Source of the DNA: Stenopsyche tienmushanensis
Taxonomy: Eukaryota > Arthropoda > Insecta > Trichoptera > Stenopsychidae
Length of the DNA stretch: 64,000 bases
Direction of reading: 5' to 3'
Assembly: GCA_008973525.1 (NCBI GenBank)
Contig: WACJ01000285.1
Span: 372,001-436,000 of the forward strand
Both the position numbers and the translations under genes were made by a program. This document shows, piece after piece, positions 11,425-22,320 of this stretch. Position 1 is the stretch's first letter. The number at the start of each line of letters is the position of its first letter. A model generated the notes under the pieces. The model saw nothing but the letters and a program-made list of their open reading frames with translations, searched no databases and had not been told where the DNA came from.

Positions 11425-11560
11425 ATGGCTTCTTGCGCGTGCATCATTACCGGTTAGATAGTGACGCGCAGGAGACGGAAGTCGAAAAGAGTCGTCGGTT
11501 GGCCTTGGCTACGGGAGGACGTCCTTCTCGCAGCCTCCTTCTCCTTCGTACAACAACATG
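11425..11560 (+). repeat. LTR-A internal fragment
   Basis: GGCTTCTTGCGCGTGCATCA ... GTGACGCGCAGGAGACGG ... GCCTTGGCTACGGGAGGACG matches the middle of LTR-A. Both ends are missing. Confidence 0.7.
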
Positions 11561-11919
11561 AGATGACTACTCACCGAGGATTATTTTACATATCCAAAGA
11601 GTATTTGTGCGACATCCAAATGCTCTTTCTATTCTACCTATTATGACAATCATAATCTATGCGACAATTCCTCGATGACTTACTGAGGATCTAATTCAAT
11701 TAGATGATCATCAATAAATTTCGAGTGCCGTCTTGACCTCCTTTGGAATAGTAAGGCCATCATTTAAATTCTCAATGCCCTATTTAATCTTTTTATCATT
11801 GCCATTTATTAATGATTAGGACATTATCGTATATGTTCTTCGTAGTAGTGATGGATTTGCTCATATTTCTGCCTAAATTATAAAACATCTAACGTATAAT
11901 GAGTGAATAGTTTTTTGAT
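11561..11919. other. unassigned AT-rich DNA
   Basis: Nothing recognised. Confidence 0.4.
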
Positions 11920-12020
11920 ATACATACATCAAAAATGAAGATGCATTCATGAATTTTAAAAATCGCATAACTTTGAAATCGCATTAAAAAAAGTCGCACA
12001 AAAAGAGGTTTAAGTGTATA
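11920..12020 (+). repeat. fragment of the 'TTTTTTTATGCG' family
   Basis: AATCGCATAACTTTGAAATC and GTCGCACAAAAAGAGGTTTA match the family. The spacing is shorter than in the 57757 copy. Confidence 0.5.
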
Positions 12021-12409
12021 TAGTGTCTTCCTTATGTATAACATATACTTATTGGCTAAAATATTTGAATTATAAGTATAGACGATAAAACATCATTCTA
12101 ACTTCATGGTTATTGCTAAATCGCATAATAATCAAGCTGACTGCAATGAGAAAAGTTGTCTGCATTGAAAAATCAAAAGCAATTAAAAATCATATTCTAG
12201 TACTTCTTTTTATTTATTTTATAATTAATTCAACAATCATTAAATAGTTCAATGATGAGTTTCTAGCGTATAGCATATAATCGCAAAGTACCTAATATAT
12301 TTATACTGCGATGCGCTTTTTATCGCAATTAATTATATACACACGAGTGCTAATCACATGCTGGAAAATAAATTATGTTACATCGGCAGTATTCATTTTA
12401 TGGCAAATA

Positions 12410-12690
12410 TAAAATAGATCAAATGCGTTCTTTGTACCTGATGAATCAATAGAATATGCGCTTTCATACCACACATTAATGCCATCAACAACAACTTCGC
12501 ATAACTTTAATGCTGCAACGATCTAAATAAATGATAGTCTGAAAGAGCAATATCAGGAGAATAGAATGGATGCGGAATCGTTTGCCAATCGAGTTTCTTT
12601 AATTTGTTTTCGATCATCTTTGACCTATGGGGTCGCCCATTATCATGTTGCTATAAGAATTCGGCGACCGTTGACTACACGTGACTACGT
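12410..12690 (-). pseudogene. mariner transposase fragment (third catalytic Asp region)
   Basis: The minus strand reads DWQTIPHPFYSPDIALSDYH followed by LFRSLQH. This matches mariner YSPDLAPSDYHLFRSLQ, which includes the last Asp of the DD34D triad. Upstream, in a neighbouring frame, SNMIMGDPIGQR is weakly like the preceding DNARPH region. It is fragmentary and frameshifted. Confidence 0.85.
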
Positions 12691-12816
12691 CACTTTTAAG
12701 CTTTCTTATTGTGAACAATAAATTTCCCTCGCTATGTTTTGTTCATATGGAAGGGGCCTTATGGTAGATTTTCCCTTTGAAGTTCCACTTTACATTTAAA
12801 AAAGCTATTTTTACTG

Positions 12817-13040
12817 TTAGGTCGAGGGGTTGTTTTCTTTACCTGCCCCTTTGAAAACCATTGTTTTTTGCGTTTTTGATTTGAGTACAACATCAACTTT
12901 AACCTTTCCCTCACTTCGAGCCTTCTTTTCTAAATTAAAATCTTCACTTTTATATATGCAATTTTCGCATTCATTTTTCGAAGATATTCGCACACTATGC
13001 AATTTCGCTTAAATTTTTTGCTCGGTACAAAGTCAGCCAT
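12817..13040 (-). pseudogene. unrecognised small frame-shifted coding candidate
   Basis: From ATG at 13038-13040 (context CAAGATGGCTGAC) a frame reads MADFVPSKKFKRNCIVCEY to a stop at 12930-12932. An overlapping frame continues as KNECENCIYKSEDF, with a Lys-rich stretch and the end GKENNPST, stopping just before 12817. If joined by one frameshift the product would hold two CxxC pairs, as in a small zinc-binding domain. No family was recognised. Mariner remnants lie on both sides, so it may be transposon-derived, and chance is not excluded. Confidence 0.25.
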
Positions 13041-13217
13041 CTTGAAACGCGGTCAAAAAAAAATTATTTTTGTAGAAAATAACGAAAAAAAATTTCCAGA
13101 TGTTAGTCTACTAACAAAATATACAGTGCCATTAGCCGGATAACCGCTCAAAGCGTATTAAAAATGAGCCTGCATCTGAATATGCCTGCCTGATCCTTTT
13201 CTATAAATGGATATTAA

Positions 13218-13430
13218 ATGATTGAAAATTTGGACACGAGAAAGCTGTGCGCAAGATGGGTACCGCGTTTACTCACAATATAACAAAAACACCACCGTGA
13301 TGATGTTTTAATCGAGTGTTTGGTCATATTTCATAGCAATAAGGCTGCTTTTTTTTTGCATCAATTCAGGATGAAACATGGGTCCATCGCTTCACATTTA
13401 AGACAAAGGAAAATGGGGACCCTCCATAAT
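13218..13430 (+). pseudogene. mariner transposase fragment (linker to first Asp)
   Basis: Reads LDTRKLCARWVPRLLT with an adjacent stop, DDVLIECLVIFHSN, then, after a frame change, the DETWVHRF-like region and KENGDPP. It is homologous to M1 at 2153 and M2 at 8135 and passes directly into a hAT-derived repeat at about 13440. Confidence 0.85.
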
Positions 13431-13439
13431 ACTGTGGTG

Positions 13440-13835
13440 CAATTCGTAATTATATTACGGAGGAATACAAAAATTCTAAAGCCCGTATCTATTATATTAG
13501 AGTCGAGGTGTAGTAAATACATCACCGGTAGGGAAATGTTAATATAACAATTTGAAAAACATATATTATATGTACTATATCCATAGATTAGACAATTACT
13601 GCCCCTATGCGTCGCCAAAGATCGCTAATTAGTAGTTACGTCCTTATTTCCGAGCGTTTTCTTATTTGCGATTTCGGCAGAAATATCTCGATTTAGTATG
13701 CTGGTGAGGTGTACGATTTTTGTTAGATAAAAATTTCAATCCCGATTTGTTCGGGATTACGCTTACTATTCCCAGGATTCATGAGCACCTGAAACTGTCC
13801 GGGATCCCGAGATTGGATTCCCTACCTGCCACCTT
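13440..13835 (-). repeat. hAT-derived repeat, partial copy
   Basis: Carries TAATTATATTACGGAGGAAT, CATCACCGGTAGGG, AATTAGTAGTTACG and TTCAATCCCGATTTGTTCGG, and ends in GATCCCGAGATTGGATTCCC. The CATATCGATATTCCC block is deleted. Confidence 0.7.
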
Positions 13836-13914
13836 GCAGGCGATCTATCTACTGGTTTGTTAATATATCTATGTTATGAGTGAAGTATTATTTCTCAGCT
13901 AAAATGAGAATGAA

Positions 13915-14030
13915 ATTATGCCTATGTTATTTCCTCAAGCGTAAACTTTAAGTTGAGGAAGTTTTATTGCAATCGGATAAACGGTATGGCAGCGCATTAA
14001 ATACGAACAAACAAAAAATAATTTTTAAAT
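13915..14030 (+). repeat. third copy of the 4140-type retroposon-tail repeat
   Basis: TATGCCTATGTTATTTCCTC ... AAGTTTTATTGCAATCGGAT ... CATTAAATACGAACAAACAA. It is close to both units at 4140-4372. Confidence 0.55.
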
Positions 14031-14311
14031 ATTAGATTATTGATTTATAATCAATATTCAAAACTAGGTGATTTTTTTTATATAGCTTATATCCAGTGGG
14101 GCCTTTAGCACTCGAGAGGCCTTTGGTGTAATTTAAGTTTGCGACCCTATAGGTCCATTCGATTTTTCAGTTTGGGACAAATTCTAAAATTCAACTTTTT
14201 TCGGTCCCCGATATGCAGAGCAAAAAACCTGAACATGAATCTCAAAGTGGAAACACTATACATAAACATTGTGGTCATTTGCACTGTGAGCGCGGGGGGA
14301 AACTAGTTAGA

Positions 14312-14632
14312 TTTTGGAACTTAAAACTAAGAGGCTTCCGTGATCGTACAGATACGCATTTATCCCCATGAAAATGCCGCAAAAAGCCCTAATTGCGGGC
14401 GGAGTAGCCGCAAGGTTAGTATGTTCAATCGGTCCGCATTTCGGATCGCTGATGTGACGAATGAGCGCCTGGACATATCAATAGAACGATTGCAAACTCA
14501 CATTATGAAACGAAGTTGTCTGAAGAAGACTGATCGGGTGGGTTGTTTAAATTTTATAATCTGTATGCAACTCTCGACTGGGTCGGTATTCTGCGTTTTG
14601 CGCCCTAAACATCCTCTCGTTACGGCCCTATA
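14312..14632 (+). repeat. PalR copy
   Basis: Carries TTTTGGAACTTAAAACTAAG, a diverged core GGTCCGCATTTCGGATCG near 14430, a GAAGACTGATCGGGT block and the right end TGCGTTTTGCGCCC ... TTACGGCCC. The long frame at 14340-14702 is a by-product of the repeat. Confidence 0.65.
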
Positions 14633-15259
14633 CATTCATTTGTACGTTTTTTATATGGATCCCTCATATATATATATTATATATATAGCTCCTCGATTGT
14701 AGAATAATATCTATAAAACCATCAATATAACTATGAATAAAATTATAATAAGATATATGAATTGTAGCTTAGAATTAATTCCCATGGGATTTGAACATAG
14801 ATTTCTAAAGTCATTAGATTTAAAGACTAATTCTTAATTAAAGTGAAATGTGTCTGAACAAATTGGGTTCCAATGTGCTAATATAAAACCGAGTTCTTGG
14901 ATGTTAATTTTAAACCGTGTCTGTTCAATAAATTCGAGGATTCAAAATATATATTTTATCGACATATCATACAAACGCCCCAAGCATTCAAGGGTCGAAA
15001 TAGAGCATCCTCGTTGTACATTTAAGGACAAAAGATCGCAGTCTTATTCGTACATGTATCGTAGGACTGCTCATTGTCAATAGTACGAAGTTTGATGGTG
15101 TTTAGTTCTGTGTTTTTTTGAACAGTCCACGAATAAGCCTCGTTCGTTCCATATCTAGATTGGAATATTAAAATGCATTTAAAGAGTAAGCTCTTATTGG
15201 AAGCGTGTCATTAGTATGCTAATCCACAACATCCTCGTCTCGCTATCGTCCACTTTCTT
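14633..15259. other. unassigned AT-rich DNA
   Basis: Nothing recognised. A tRNA-like stretch near 14785-14825 was considered and rejected. Confidence 0.4.
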
Positions 15260-15555
15260 AGCCGAACGCCGTTCAGGATTTTTATCGTGAACTTGATGAC
15301 TTCCTACGAAGGGTCTCGTAGTCGTTACCGGAGAAACCTGAATTCTTTGGTGATAGTATCAAATTAAACATCGTCTACACGATAGTTCTTTTAATGAAGT
15401 GTTGGTAAGAATTTAAGTCGATCGACTTTACCGAAGAGATAAGAAAATCTAAAAGTAATTTGTGCAAACAACTTCTCTATCGTGATTGCGAGAATATTTA
15501 CACTAGCCTCAATAAGACTGCGTACACTGACAATGGCATTGATACTATTCAATTT
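15260..15555 (+). other. possible degraded coding stretch, unrecognised
   Basis: One frame runs about 100 codons with only two stops, although stops should be frequent in DNA this AT-rich. It reads NAVQDFYRELDDFLRRVS, then SLPEKPEFFGDS, EIRKSKSNLCKQLLYRD and TDNGIDTIQFTTK. No family was recognised. It could be an old element or chance. Confidence 0.2.
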
Positions 15556-15719
15556 ACCACGAAAGTACACTCGCTTTTTTTTAAATTTTATTTCATTTGC
15601 TCAAGAAGAAATCTTATACTACTGCTATAATTATCTGACTAGGTTCAAGTAATTCAAAACGATTTTTTTTTTGGTGATATCTCACCATACCCAGAGGACC
15701 TTTTCATGGATAATGAATA

Positions 15720-15875
15720 CACTTAAACATTTTTTTTGTGCGATAGATGCGTTCCGTGGAAAATCGCATAAAAAAAGTTATGACTTACATAGAAAAAGTA
15801 AAGATGCGTTCCAAGGATTTAAAAAACCGCATAACTTTGAAAAAGCTATATAAAATATATATGCAAAATCGCATA
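15720..15875 (+). repeat. 'TTTTTTTATGCG' family copy
   Basis: GTGCGATAGATGCGTTCCGT, AGTTATGACTTACATAGAAA, CCGCATAACTTTG and ATCGCATAAAAAAAGTT match 57757-57896. Confidence 0.6.
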
Positions 15876-16137
15876 AAAAAAGTTAAAAATTAGCAGATAC
15901 AATAAGATTTACACAGTCCCAAATTATTTTTTTCCTATTTTATCCAAAACATCTCGATACGTACTCTTTATGAAATAAAAAAAAATCTTTTCAATTCGTT
16001 CATATTGCTTGAATCTTTGACATTGATCATCATTGAAAATGATATCTGCATGGTGTCATTTTTGTTAAGTCTGGTGTCGTTTATGTTGTCTAGACAGTAT
16101 TCTGATACTCTCTCCGATTCCCTTCTTATACATTCCT

Positions 16138-16420
16138 TGTATGGGCGATTTACCACCCATGTAGTAGCGCTGTTGGTCTGAGCAGATTTAATTCTCCAGA
16201 TTAACAGCGACATCTTCCGTCTCTCTTCAGGTGCAGTGTGTCATTTTAACAGCGCCATCTCTTGTGGCCCTACGGAGATATTGCACCTGCATGCCGACGG
16301 ATCGCTTCTTGCGCGCGCACCGTTTTCGATTGGGTAGTGGCGCGCAGACGAGTGGGATGTCGTCCTTCCTACAGCCAGAGCTCTCTCTCTCTCTCTCGTG
16401 TGGAATAAATAGTTATTTAG
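16138..16420 (+). mobile_element. LTR-A copy, both ends degraded
   Basis: GTATGGGCGATTTACCACCC ... GACATCTTCCGTCTCTCTTC ... GCGCCATCTCTTGTGGCCCT ... CTCTCTCTCTCGTGTGGAAT. It contains the AATAAA polyadenylation-like signal and then breaks off. Confidence 0.75.
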
Positions 16421-16654
16421 AGATTACACAAACACACCTTAAGCATCTAATAATCTTTTCTTAACGCTTTGTGCATTTTTTTGATTGAGCAGTTGTGCAA
16501 TTGAGAGTTGCAAATGGTTTTTATTTTACTCGACCTTTCTACTTCACAAGAACCAATGATGATTGACTTTTTCCATTTTTTATAATTTATATTAAGATGT
16601 CAAATCCCTCTTTTCTTCGTTGTCGCTTAAATATTGGGTTGACCTACTCGGGAT

Positions 16655-16810
16655 AAGCCCAATATGTATGGCATCCGATCGCGAGGCGCTCATTCGTCAT
16701 ATCAGCGGTCCGAAAAGTGGACCGATTGGACATACAAACTTTGTAGCCACTCCGTCCCCTTATAGTGCTTTTTCTATGATCTGTTCGGTTACGGAAGCGA
16801 CGTAGCGTCT
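16655..16810 (-). repeat. PalR copy
   Basis: ATGGCATCCGATCGCGAGGC opens a frame (MASDREALIRHISGPKSGPI) through the core GGTCCGAAAAGTGGACC. The left-end scrap CGTAGCGTCTAGACACTTTC also matches 44395 and 58390. A degraded right end lies at 16886-16925. Confidence 0.7.
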
Positions 16811-16925
16811 AGACACTTTCTATCATCATCTTTGTATATTATTTTAAAATATTGCATTTATAATAGTTATAATTAACTTGCTTTAGATACTTGCCACGGG
16901 CGCTTCGTATCCTTGTTATGGCTCT

Positions 16926-18004
16926 GTAAATAACAGAAAAACAGTATTTTTAATGTTTAAAAGACTCAAGCACTTAAAGGTATGAAAATTAAGCAAATTT
17001 TAAATTTAAAAATATGAATACCATTTTCGTTAAGTGTGAGTAACTTATTAAAGCTAATGTATTTAGCTGTTTGCTTATTTGATAACGAGAGATGAACAAA
17101 GAAACAATGAGGTAGACTGAATTCACATAGTAATTCTCTTACATCACAGAGATAAGAATTTATGCTCAAGGATTTAATAGGCGAAGGTTTAGTTCAAGTT
17201 CTAAAAATATCTGGCTTATGATCCTTTGTTTTCGTTGTAATGTGTGCAAATATGTATGTCGTTCTTTCAAAATGAAGCATTTCTTGTGCTATTTCCGTAG
17301 TTTTCGTCATTGTTTGCTATACACATTAGCATATTTTTCTTATATTATAGATATTTTAAACTAATGGATAATAATGTCACTAAAATATTATTTTTAATGC
17401 GCCATATCCGTCATCAAATGCAGGTAGTCACCAGATGAGTTTTTTTTTATTGAGAAGACGTTCTCAGACGCAAGAAATCAGACTAAACTTAGGAGATGAT
17501 TCTGATCTTGAAAATATGTTGCAAAGACTAATTTTTACATCCGAATGGAACCCGAACCCGTAAAATAAGAGTCCAGGAACTAATCCACTGTATCAACATT
17601 TGGCCAATGATGAAAAATTAAATTAATGGGCAATGATGTAATAAAAAAGCAGAACGTGCTAAATTAAGTCTTAATTAAACCCAAACTAAGCCTCATCCAC
17701 GGTCTTAACCTGAGCTATTTGAAAATGTACATCTATGGCTCCCAAACTTTTTTTATATTTCCGCCACCATAATTCATTAATCAAAAAACCCAGTATTTTA
17801 TAAAACAATTTATTTGTTGTCCATTGAGTCATCCACTGCGCAAATTGAGACTTGGGCATTGTGTATGATGTTTATATGGCATGGCAAACTAAATAACATA
17901 TTGGCTAACAAATCCAAGGTATATCCAATGATTCGGAAAAATGTCAACAAGGGATAGATTTTTACTGTTGATGTTTCACAGGTTCAAAATTTTCCAATTC
18001 TCAG
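16926..18004. other. unassigned AT-rich DNA
   Basis: Near 17735, GGCTCCCAAACTTTTTTTAT resembles common hAT-MITE termini, but no second end was found. Otherwise nothing recognised. Confidence 0.35.
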
Positions 18005-18200
18005 AGTGCCCATGCAGAGATCCGTTAATGGACGCAGATCATGTTCTGTGGATATATCCGAACATGGCGTCCGATTGTGAGGTGCTATTTCCTTGTATCA
18101 GCGGTCCAGAATTTGGACCGGTTGGACACGGAAACCTTGTGGCCAATCCCTTCAACTTTAGGGCTTTCTATAATAAATTTAGAAAAAAGTGCATTCTTTC
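18005..18200 (-). repeat. PalR copy, TGGACC subtype
   Basis: The core is GGTCCAGAATTTGGACC, with both stem partners changed so that pairing is kept (compare GGTCCG/CGGACC). AGAGTGCCCATGCAGAGATC on the left matches the 53880 copy, which defines a subfamily. Confidence 0.7.
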
Positions 18201-19114
18201 CAGTGTTATTATTATCTCCATCAAGATATTGATGCCGAGCAATCACTGATTGGCATTGAAAAAAAACCCACGGAACTGTTACAATATTTGATACAAAAAA
18301 CATCATAGGTGGAGTATAAAGTTTTGAATGCTCTCTGATTCAATTTTAAATCACTGCGTAATATTTTTCTGCTATAGGGGAGCAAAAAGGGCTGAAATTT
18401 GACAGGTTTTAAAAGAACGAGGACGCTTTCATTCGCTTAAATAATTACATATCCTTCCCTATTTTAGATTATAATCAATTAAAATTGTACCTATCTGAAA
18501 ATTCCGTTGGAATATAGTTAGAGTTGAAGTTTTGAAAATTAGTTCTCATCCTTTCGGTCCACGAATTAATTTCCAGCTTATTTAACGGAGGGATATCCAT
18601 CGTTTATCAGTGCCGAGATCATCATAATGTCCTGTGATCTTCGATGCGATTTTTGCAGATCTTGAAGTAGATTCTGAAGAAGTTCTGAGAGTGAATCAGA
18701 ATGTTTGCCAAAACATTTTGGCGACCATATTCAAACCTTGAATTAAAAAAATTATCATAAGGAGACTATGCGTATTTCAAAAAGATCCTGGACGGCTAGA
18801 AATACTAAAAATAACTCACCTAATTAAAATAAGTTTGAAAGAATCATTAATAAATCTGTAACAATAAAGAGAAACTAGGGGAAATAATCTTGAAATCTCG
18901 CGATTTACACTTTCGAGACCGTTTGGAGGCTATGTTTAATACATAGAATGGTTTAATTGAATAAGATCCATCTATAAAAATTTTCAATAAAACTGAAAAA
19001 GAGGAAGATGCATTTGAAATTGAAGAAAAATATATCAAAGGATGGCATCAGATGGATTTACAAACAGTCTTTAACTATTATCCATATCTAGCAGGACAAT
19101 TTTGTTTTATAATG
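18201..19114. other. unassigned AT-rich DNA
   Basis: Nothing recognised. Confidence 0.4.
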
Positions 19115-19320
19115 AGAGTTCACAATAGTTCTGTAGACATATTTAGGTATGGCGTCTGATCGCGAGGCCCCATATCAGCGGTCTGAAAAGCGGACCAGTT
19201 TGACACGCAGACTTTGTGGCCGCTCCGTTCTATTTTTCCGGGCTTTTTGTGGCATTTTCGGGGATAAGTGCGTACTCGGGGCCTTTTATAATTTGTACGA
19301 TCCCCCCAGAGGCTAATAAA
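19115..19320 (-). repeat. PalR copy
   Basis: TAGACATATTTAGGTATGGC, core GGTCTGAAAAGCGGACC, then GACTTTGTGGCCGCTCCGTT and GGGATAAGTGCGTACTCGGG. It continues further than most copies. Confidence 0.65.
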
Positions 19321-20002
19321 CATCAACGGATAAGTCTTTATCTTACAAAGCATGCCATTAAGTTGATGCTTAGAATGGATTGATTGTTGGTAAAGCATAA
19401 ACAATATTTTGGAAAAGTATTGTACTCGTTCTTAACACTTTCTTTGATGTGCACCTGCTTATCTTCGACGCTCTTTGAAGCCGGGAAGTTGAAATTATCC
19501 CAGCTATAAAATATTGCTTATTTGGGTTAACAAGCTGATTAAGTATCGAAACATTTTAAATTTTTCGTTTTCGACTTAATTACTGAACAGCTATTTTTAA
19601 CTGTTGTTGCCGAACGGAAGCAATGCGTTTGATTGTGGCCATAAATGGTTAAGTATGACGCTGCGCCCAATGAAATAACATCAATTGAATTATTAATTAG
19701 GCTTGCGAATATTTGAGAAGTGCTGACTCAATGCATTATGTATTTTCAGTGGCTCCAAACATTTCAATCGATCAATATTAAATTGAAATGCATTTTTTAA
19801 CGCCTACATAACTTTGATATAATGGATTAATTCCTGATTTTTTACCTGATCCTGATCTTTGGGAACTCTTCGACCTAAGATATATAAGGATCCTCAACTG
19901 CGAGACTCTGATGATCTTTCTCTTCTCGATCAATTTCAGTTCTCGAAGGTGTAGGGTTTTACCCCTCACAGGCTTTATAAAAAAATAATATATTATTGTA
20001 TA
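19321..20002. other. unassigned AT-rich DNA
   Basis: Nothing recognised. Confidence 0.4.
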
Positions 20003-20050
20003 CGGTAGAACCTCGATTATCCGAACCTCGCTTATCCGGATTGCTCGAAA
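20003..20050 (+). repeat. Tigger/pogo-type terminal repeat
   Basis: TA-CGGTAGAACCTCGATTATCC followed by GAACCTCGCTTATCCGG. This matches pogo/Tigger termini (CAGTAGAACCTCGATTATCCG). The second end was not located. Confidence 0.5.
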
Positions 20051-20974
20051 TAATATTTAAAAAAATACAATTTGCCGATTTGCCGTTGGAATTCTTTAGA
20101 TGAGTCAACTTTGAAAATATCAAGGAACAAAATTTTGAAAAGACTCTTCGAACTTCGGTTATTTATAAATTCAAAAATAATTTATTAAAAATGTATTTCG
20201 ATAGATTGATATTGAATCAATCAAACTCATGATAATTTTGTGTCCTGCAATTTAAAAAAGATACATTTTAGATTCATTGAATTCTTGTGCAAATCAATAT
20301 TGAAGGAAACACAAGAAGAAATGACGAGATAAATAAGGAAAATCTTTTACTTAGGCCTTTAAAAACATATATAATAAGCCACAGGCGTCACAGACTAACA
20401 AACCAAAATTAATATTTGCAATGTAGAAAAATGCTATTTTGTCTAGGAAATTAAAACAAGCATATTTTATGACTTGTTAAATATGTACACATTTTGTTGA
20501 AAAATATATTTAAATATAGTCCTTACACTTTTAATGATTTTTGTATTTTCCCACGTTCAACGTTTTCCCATATTCACTATTTGGTCATTTTGATGGCTTC
20601 AAAAATGTATACATATACTAAACAGGAATGTTTGTATCGTTGAAGTCAAATGTTAGCTTAATTTCCCATGTATGCCTTAAATGATGTCTTCTTCATAGAC
20701 ATTGCAATGTCAAAAGTGTAGCGGTCAAAGTTTATATTGATATGAATTACAATACAATAAGGTTGTTCTGACCTAATTGTATACCATTGCGCAGACCTAA
20801 GAATTGCATATTTAGTCAAGGCAAGTAAAATTTGAAGTGATGTTCAAAATATATTAAAAATCAAAAGTTCAATATTTGAATTCCTACAATTGCAACTATT
20901 GATGAATTGACAGATTGTGGATTGAGCGGATTTAAGATAATCCTGACCAAGTATGAAGAAGTATGAACATCTAT
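20051..20974. other. unassigned AT-rich DNA
   Basis: Possibly the decayed interior of the pogo-like copy. No transposase motif was seen. Confidence 0.35.
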
Positions 20975-21263
20975 GCTGAATGGATGGGAATAGACGGGTG
21001 TCGAATAGAAAGATTCTCTTCTCTAAATAACTATTTATTTCACACGAGAGAGATTTGGCTGCAGGAGGGACGACTTCCCGCAGCCAAGGCTAACCAACGA
21101 CTCTTCCGACTCCCGCTTCCTGCGCGTCACTCCTCAACCAGTATGCAGGTGCAATGTCTCCGTTGGGCCACAAGAGATGGCGCTATTAAAATAACACACT
21201 GCACCTGGAGAGAGACGGAAGATGTCGCTGTTAATCTGACGAATTAAATCTGCTCAGATTAAA
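20975..21263 (-). mobile_element. LTR-A copy, both ends truncated
   Basis: Reverse complement of the LTR-A middle: GGGAATAGACGGGTGTCGAA, CTGCAGGAGGGACGACTTCC, CTGCGCGTCACTC, GAGATGGCGCTATTAAAATA and GACGGAAGATGTCGCTGTTA. Confidence 0.75.
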
Positions 21264-21324
21264 TGTCAAAAATTGCATAATGGTGATATAATGAGGGGAA
21301 AAGGGGAAAAATAAAAGGAAGTAA

Positions 21325-21385
21325 ATGACCGTCAACTTAAAGTGCGTGACCTAGCAGGCATGGCAGACATTTTAAAAAATGACTT
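21325..21385 (+). pseudogene. mariner HTH fragment
   Basis: About 20 codons read DRQLKVRDLAGMADILKND, equivalent to the LKVRELADIxGLSKNAV segment of the mariner DNA-binding domain. No other transposase text adjoins. Confidence 0.6.
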
Positions 21386-21640
21386 TCCAAACAACATCTA
21401 ATAAAAACGGCAAAAAATATTATAACTTCTTCCGGACAATCAAATCCCGCTCTCATATTAGATTTTGATTTGAAATTTGGATACGAACCTTCAGAGTTCA
21501 TAACAGCAATGATACATCGGTCAAATACAACTTCTCCAATTGCCAATAGTAGTCCACTCTAGAAAGATGTTACCAATAATGATTATATCAGATTTTAGAG
21601 ATTGGGAAAGTATCCAAGCTTGGGCAGTAGGTACCAGAGC

Positions 21641-21700
21641 TGTAACGCCTGTGGCAAGTATCTAACTTGCCCCCCCCCCCCCACCCAGAAAATCTAACGT
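21641..21700 (+). repeat. PalR left-end fragment with poly-C tract
   Basis: CAGAGCTGTAACGCCTGTGG, AAGTATCTAACTTG and a run of about 14 C. The same end lies at 40053 (CAGGGCCGTAACTAGGGTAT) and, degraded, at 58190. Confidence 0.55.
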
Positions 21701-21749
21701 ATAGATGGCGGTTGTTGTTTTAAAAAACACCTGCGCGCTACCATGATAT

Positions 21750-21895
21750 GTATTTGGTACACCTTATGAAATTCTGAAAAATTTTGAACCCCGTGTCTAT
21801 TATATTTCATATCGATATTCCCGTTATTAGAGTCGAGTTGACTGTAAGTGCACAAGCTAGCAGATATAGTAGGCCTTTCAAAAAATGCTGTACAG
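21750..21895 (+). repeat. hAT-derived/mariner composite fragment
   Basis: CATATCGATATTCCCGTTAT runs into mariner text (VRKLADIV-like, CACAAGCTAGCAGATATAGT, then TCAAAAAATGCTGTACA). The same order occurs at 2005-2400, suggesting both derive from one composite. Confidence 0.65.
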
Positions 21896-22039
21896 CGAGG
21901 CGCAAAACCTGAATTTAATATCCATGAGGATAATCTCATTCTTAACTTCTAGTGACCACTTGCGTTCTGGGCGTGGGGAAGAAACTAGATTTTGTAACTA
22001 AAAAACTAGCTAATATATTGGCATTAGTAAGATAGATAA

Positions 22040-22320
22040 ATATATAGTTTTCATGGGTGTGGGGAAGTCTAGACTCGTTCGCGACCTCATTTACCGCGTG
22101 CCATCAATATAAGTTAGCCTCTTACGCATTTATCTCACGTCTGTGTTCAATCGGACCGCTTTTCGGACCGCTGACACGGCGAATGAATGTCTCGCGATCG
22201 GACGCCATACCCGAACGTGTCTACAAAACGATTAAGAACCCTCATTACAAAACAAAGTTGTCCGAAGAAGGCTGATCAGGTGAGTTGTTTAAATTTTACA
22301 ATCGGTCGAAAATATAATTG
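22040..22320 (+). repeat. PalR copy, variant left part
   Basis: ATAGTTTTCATGGGTGTGGG, TCTAGACTCGTTCGCGACCT, a variant core GGACCGCTTTTCGGACC, ACAAAACGATTAAGAACCCT and a GAAGGCTGATCAGG end. It shares its left part with copies at 44815 and 45590. Confidence 0.65.

Noticed and set aside
14785..14825. tRNA-like stretch (GTTCAAATCCCATGG on the minus strand)
   Set aside because: The anticodon loop and position 37 do not fit, and no acceptor stem or D-arm could be paired.
21668..21681. Poly-C tract as an assembly artefact
   Set aside because: The same C tract follows the same PalR left end at 40100 and, shorter, at 58217, so it belongs to the repeat.
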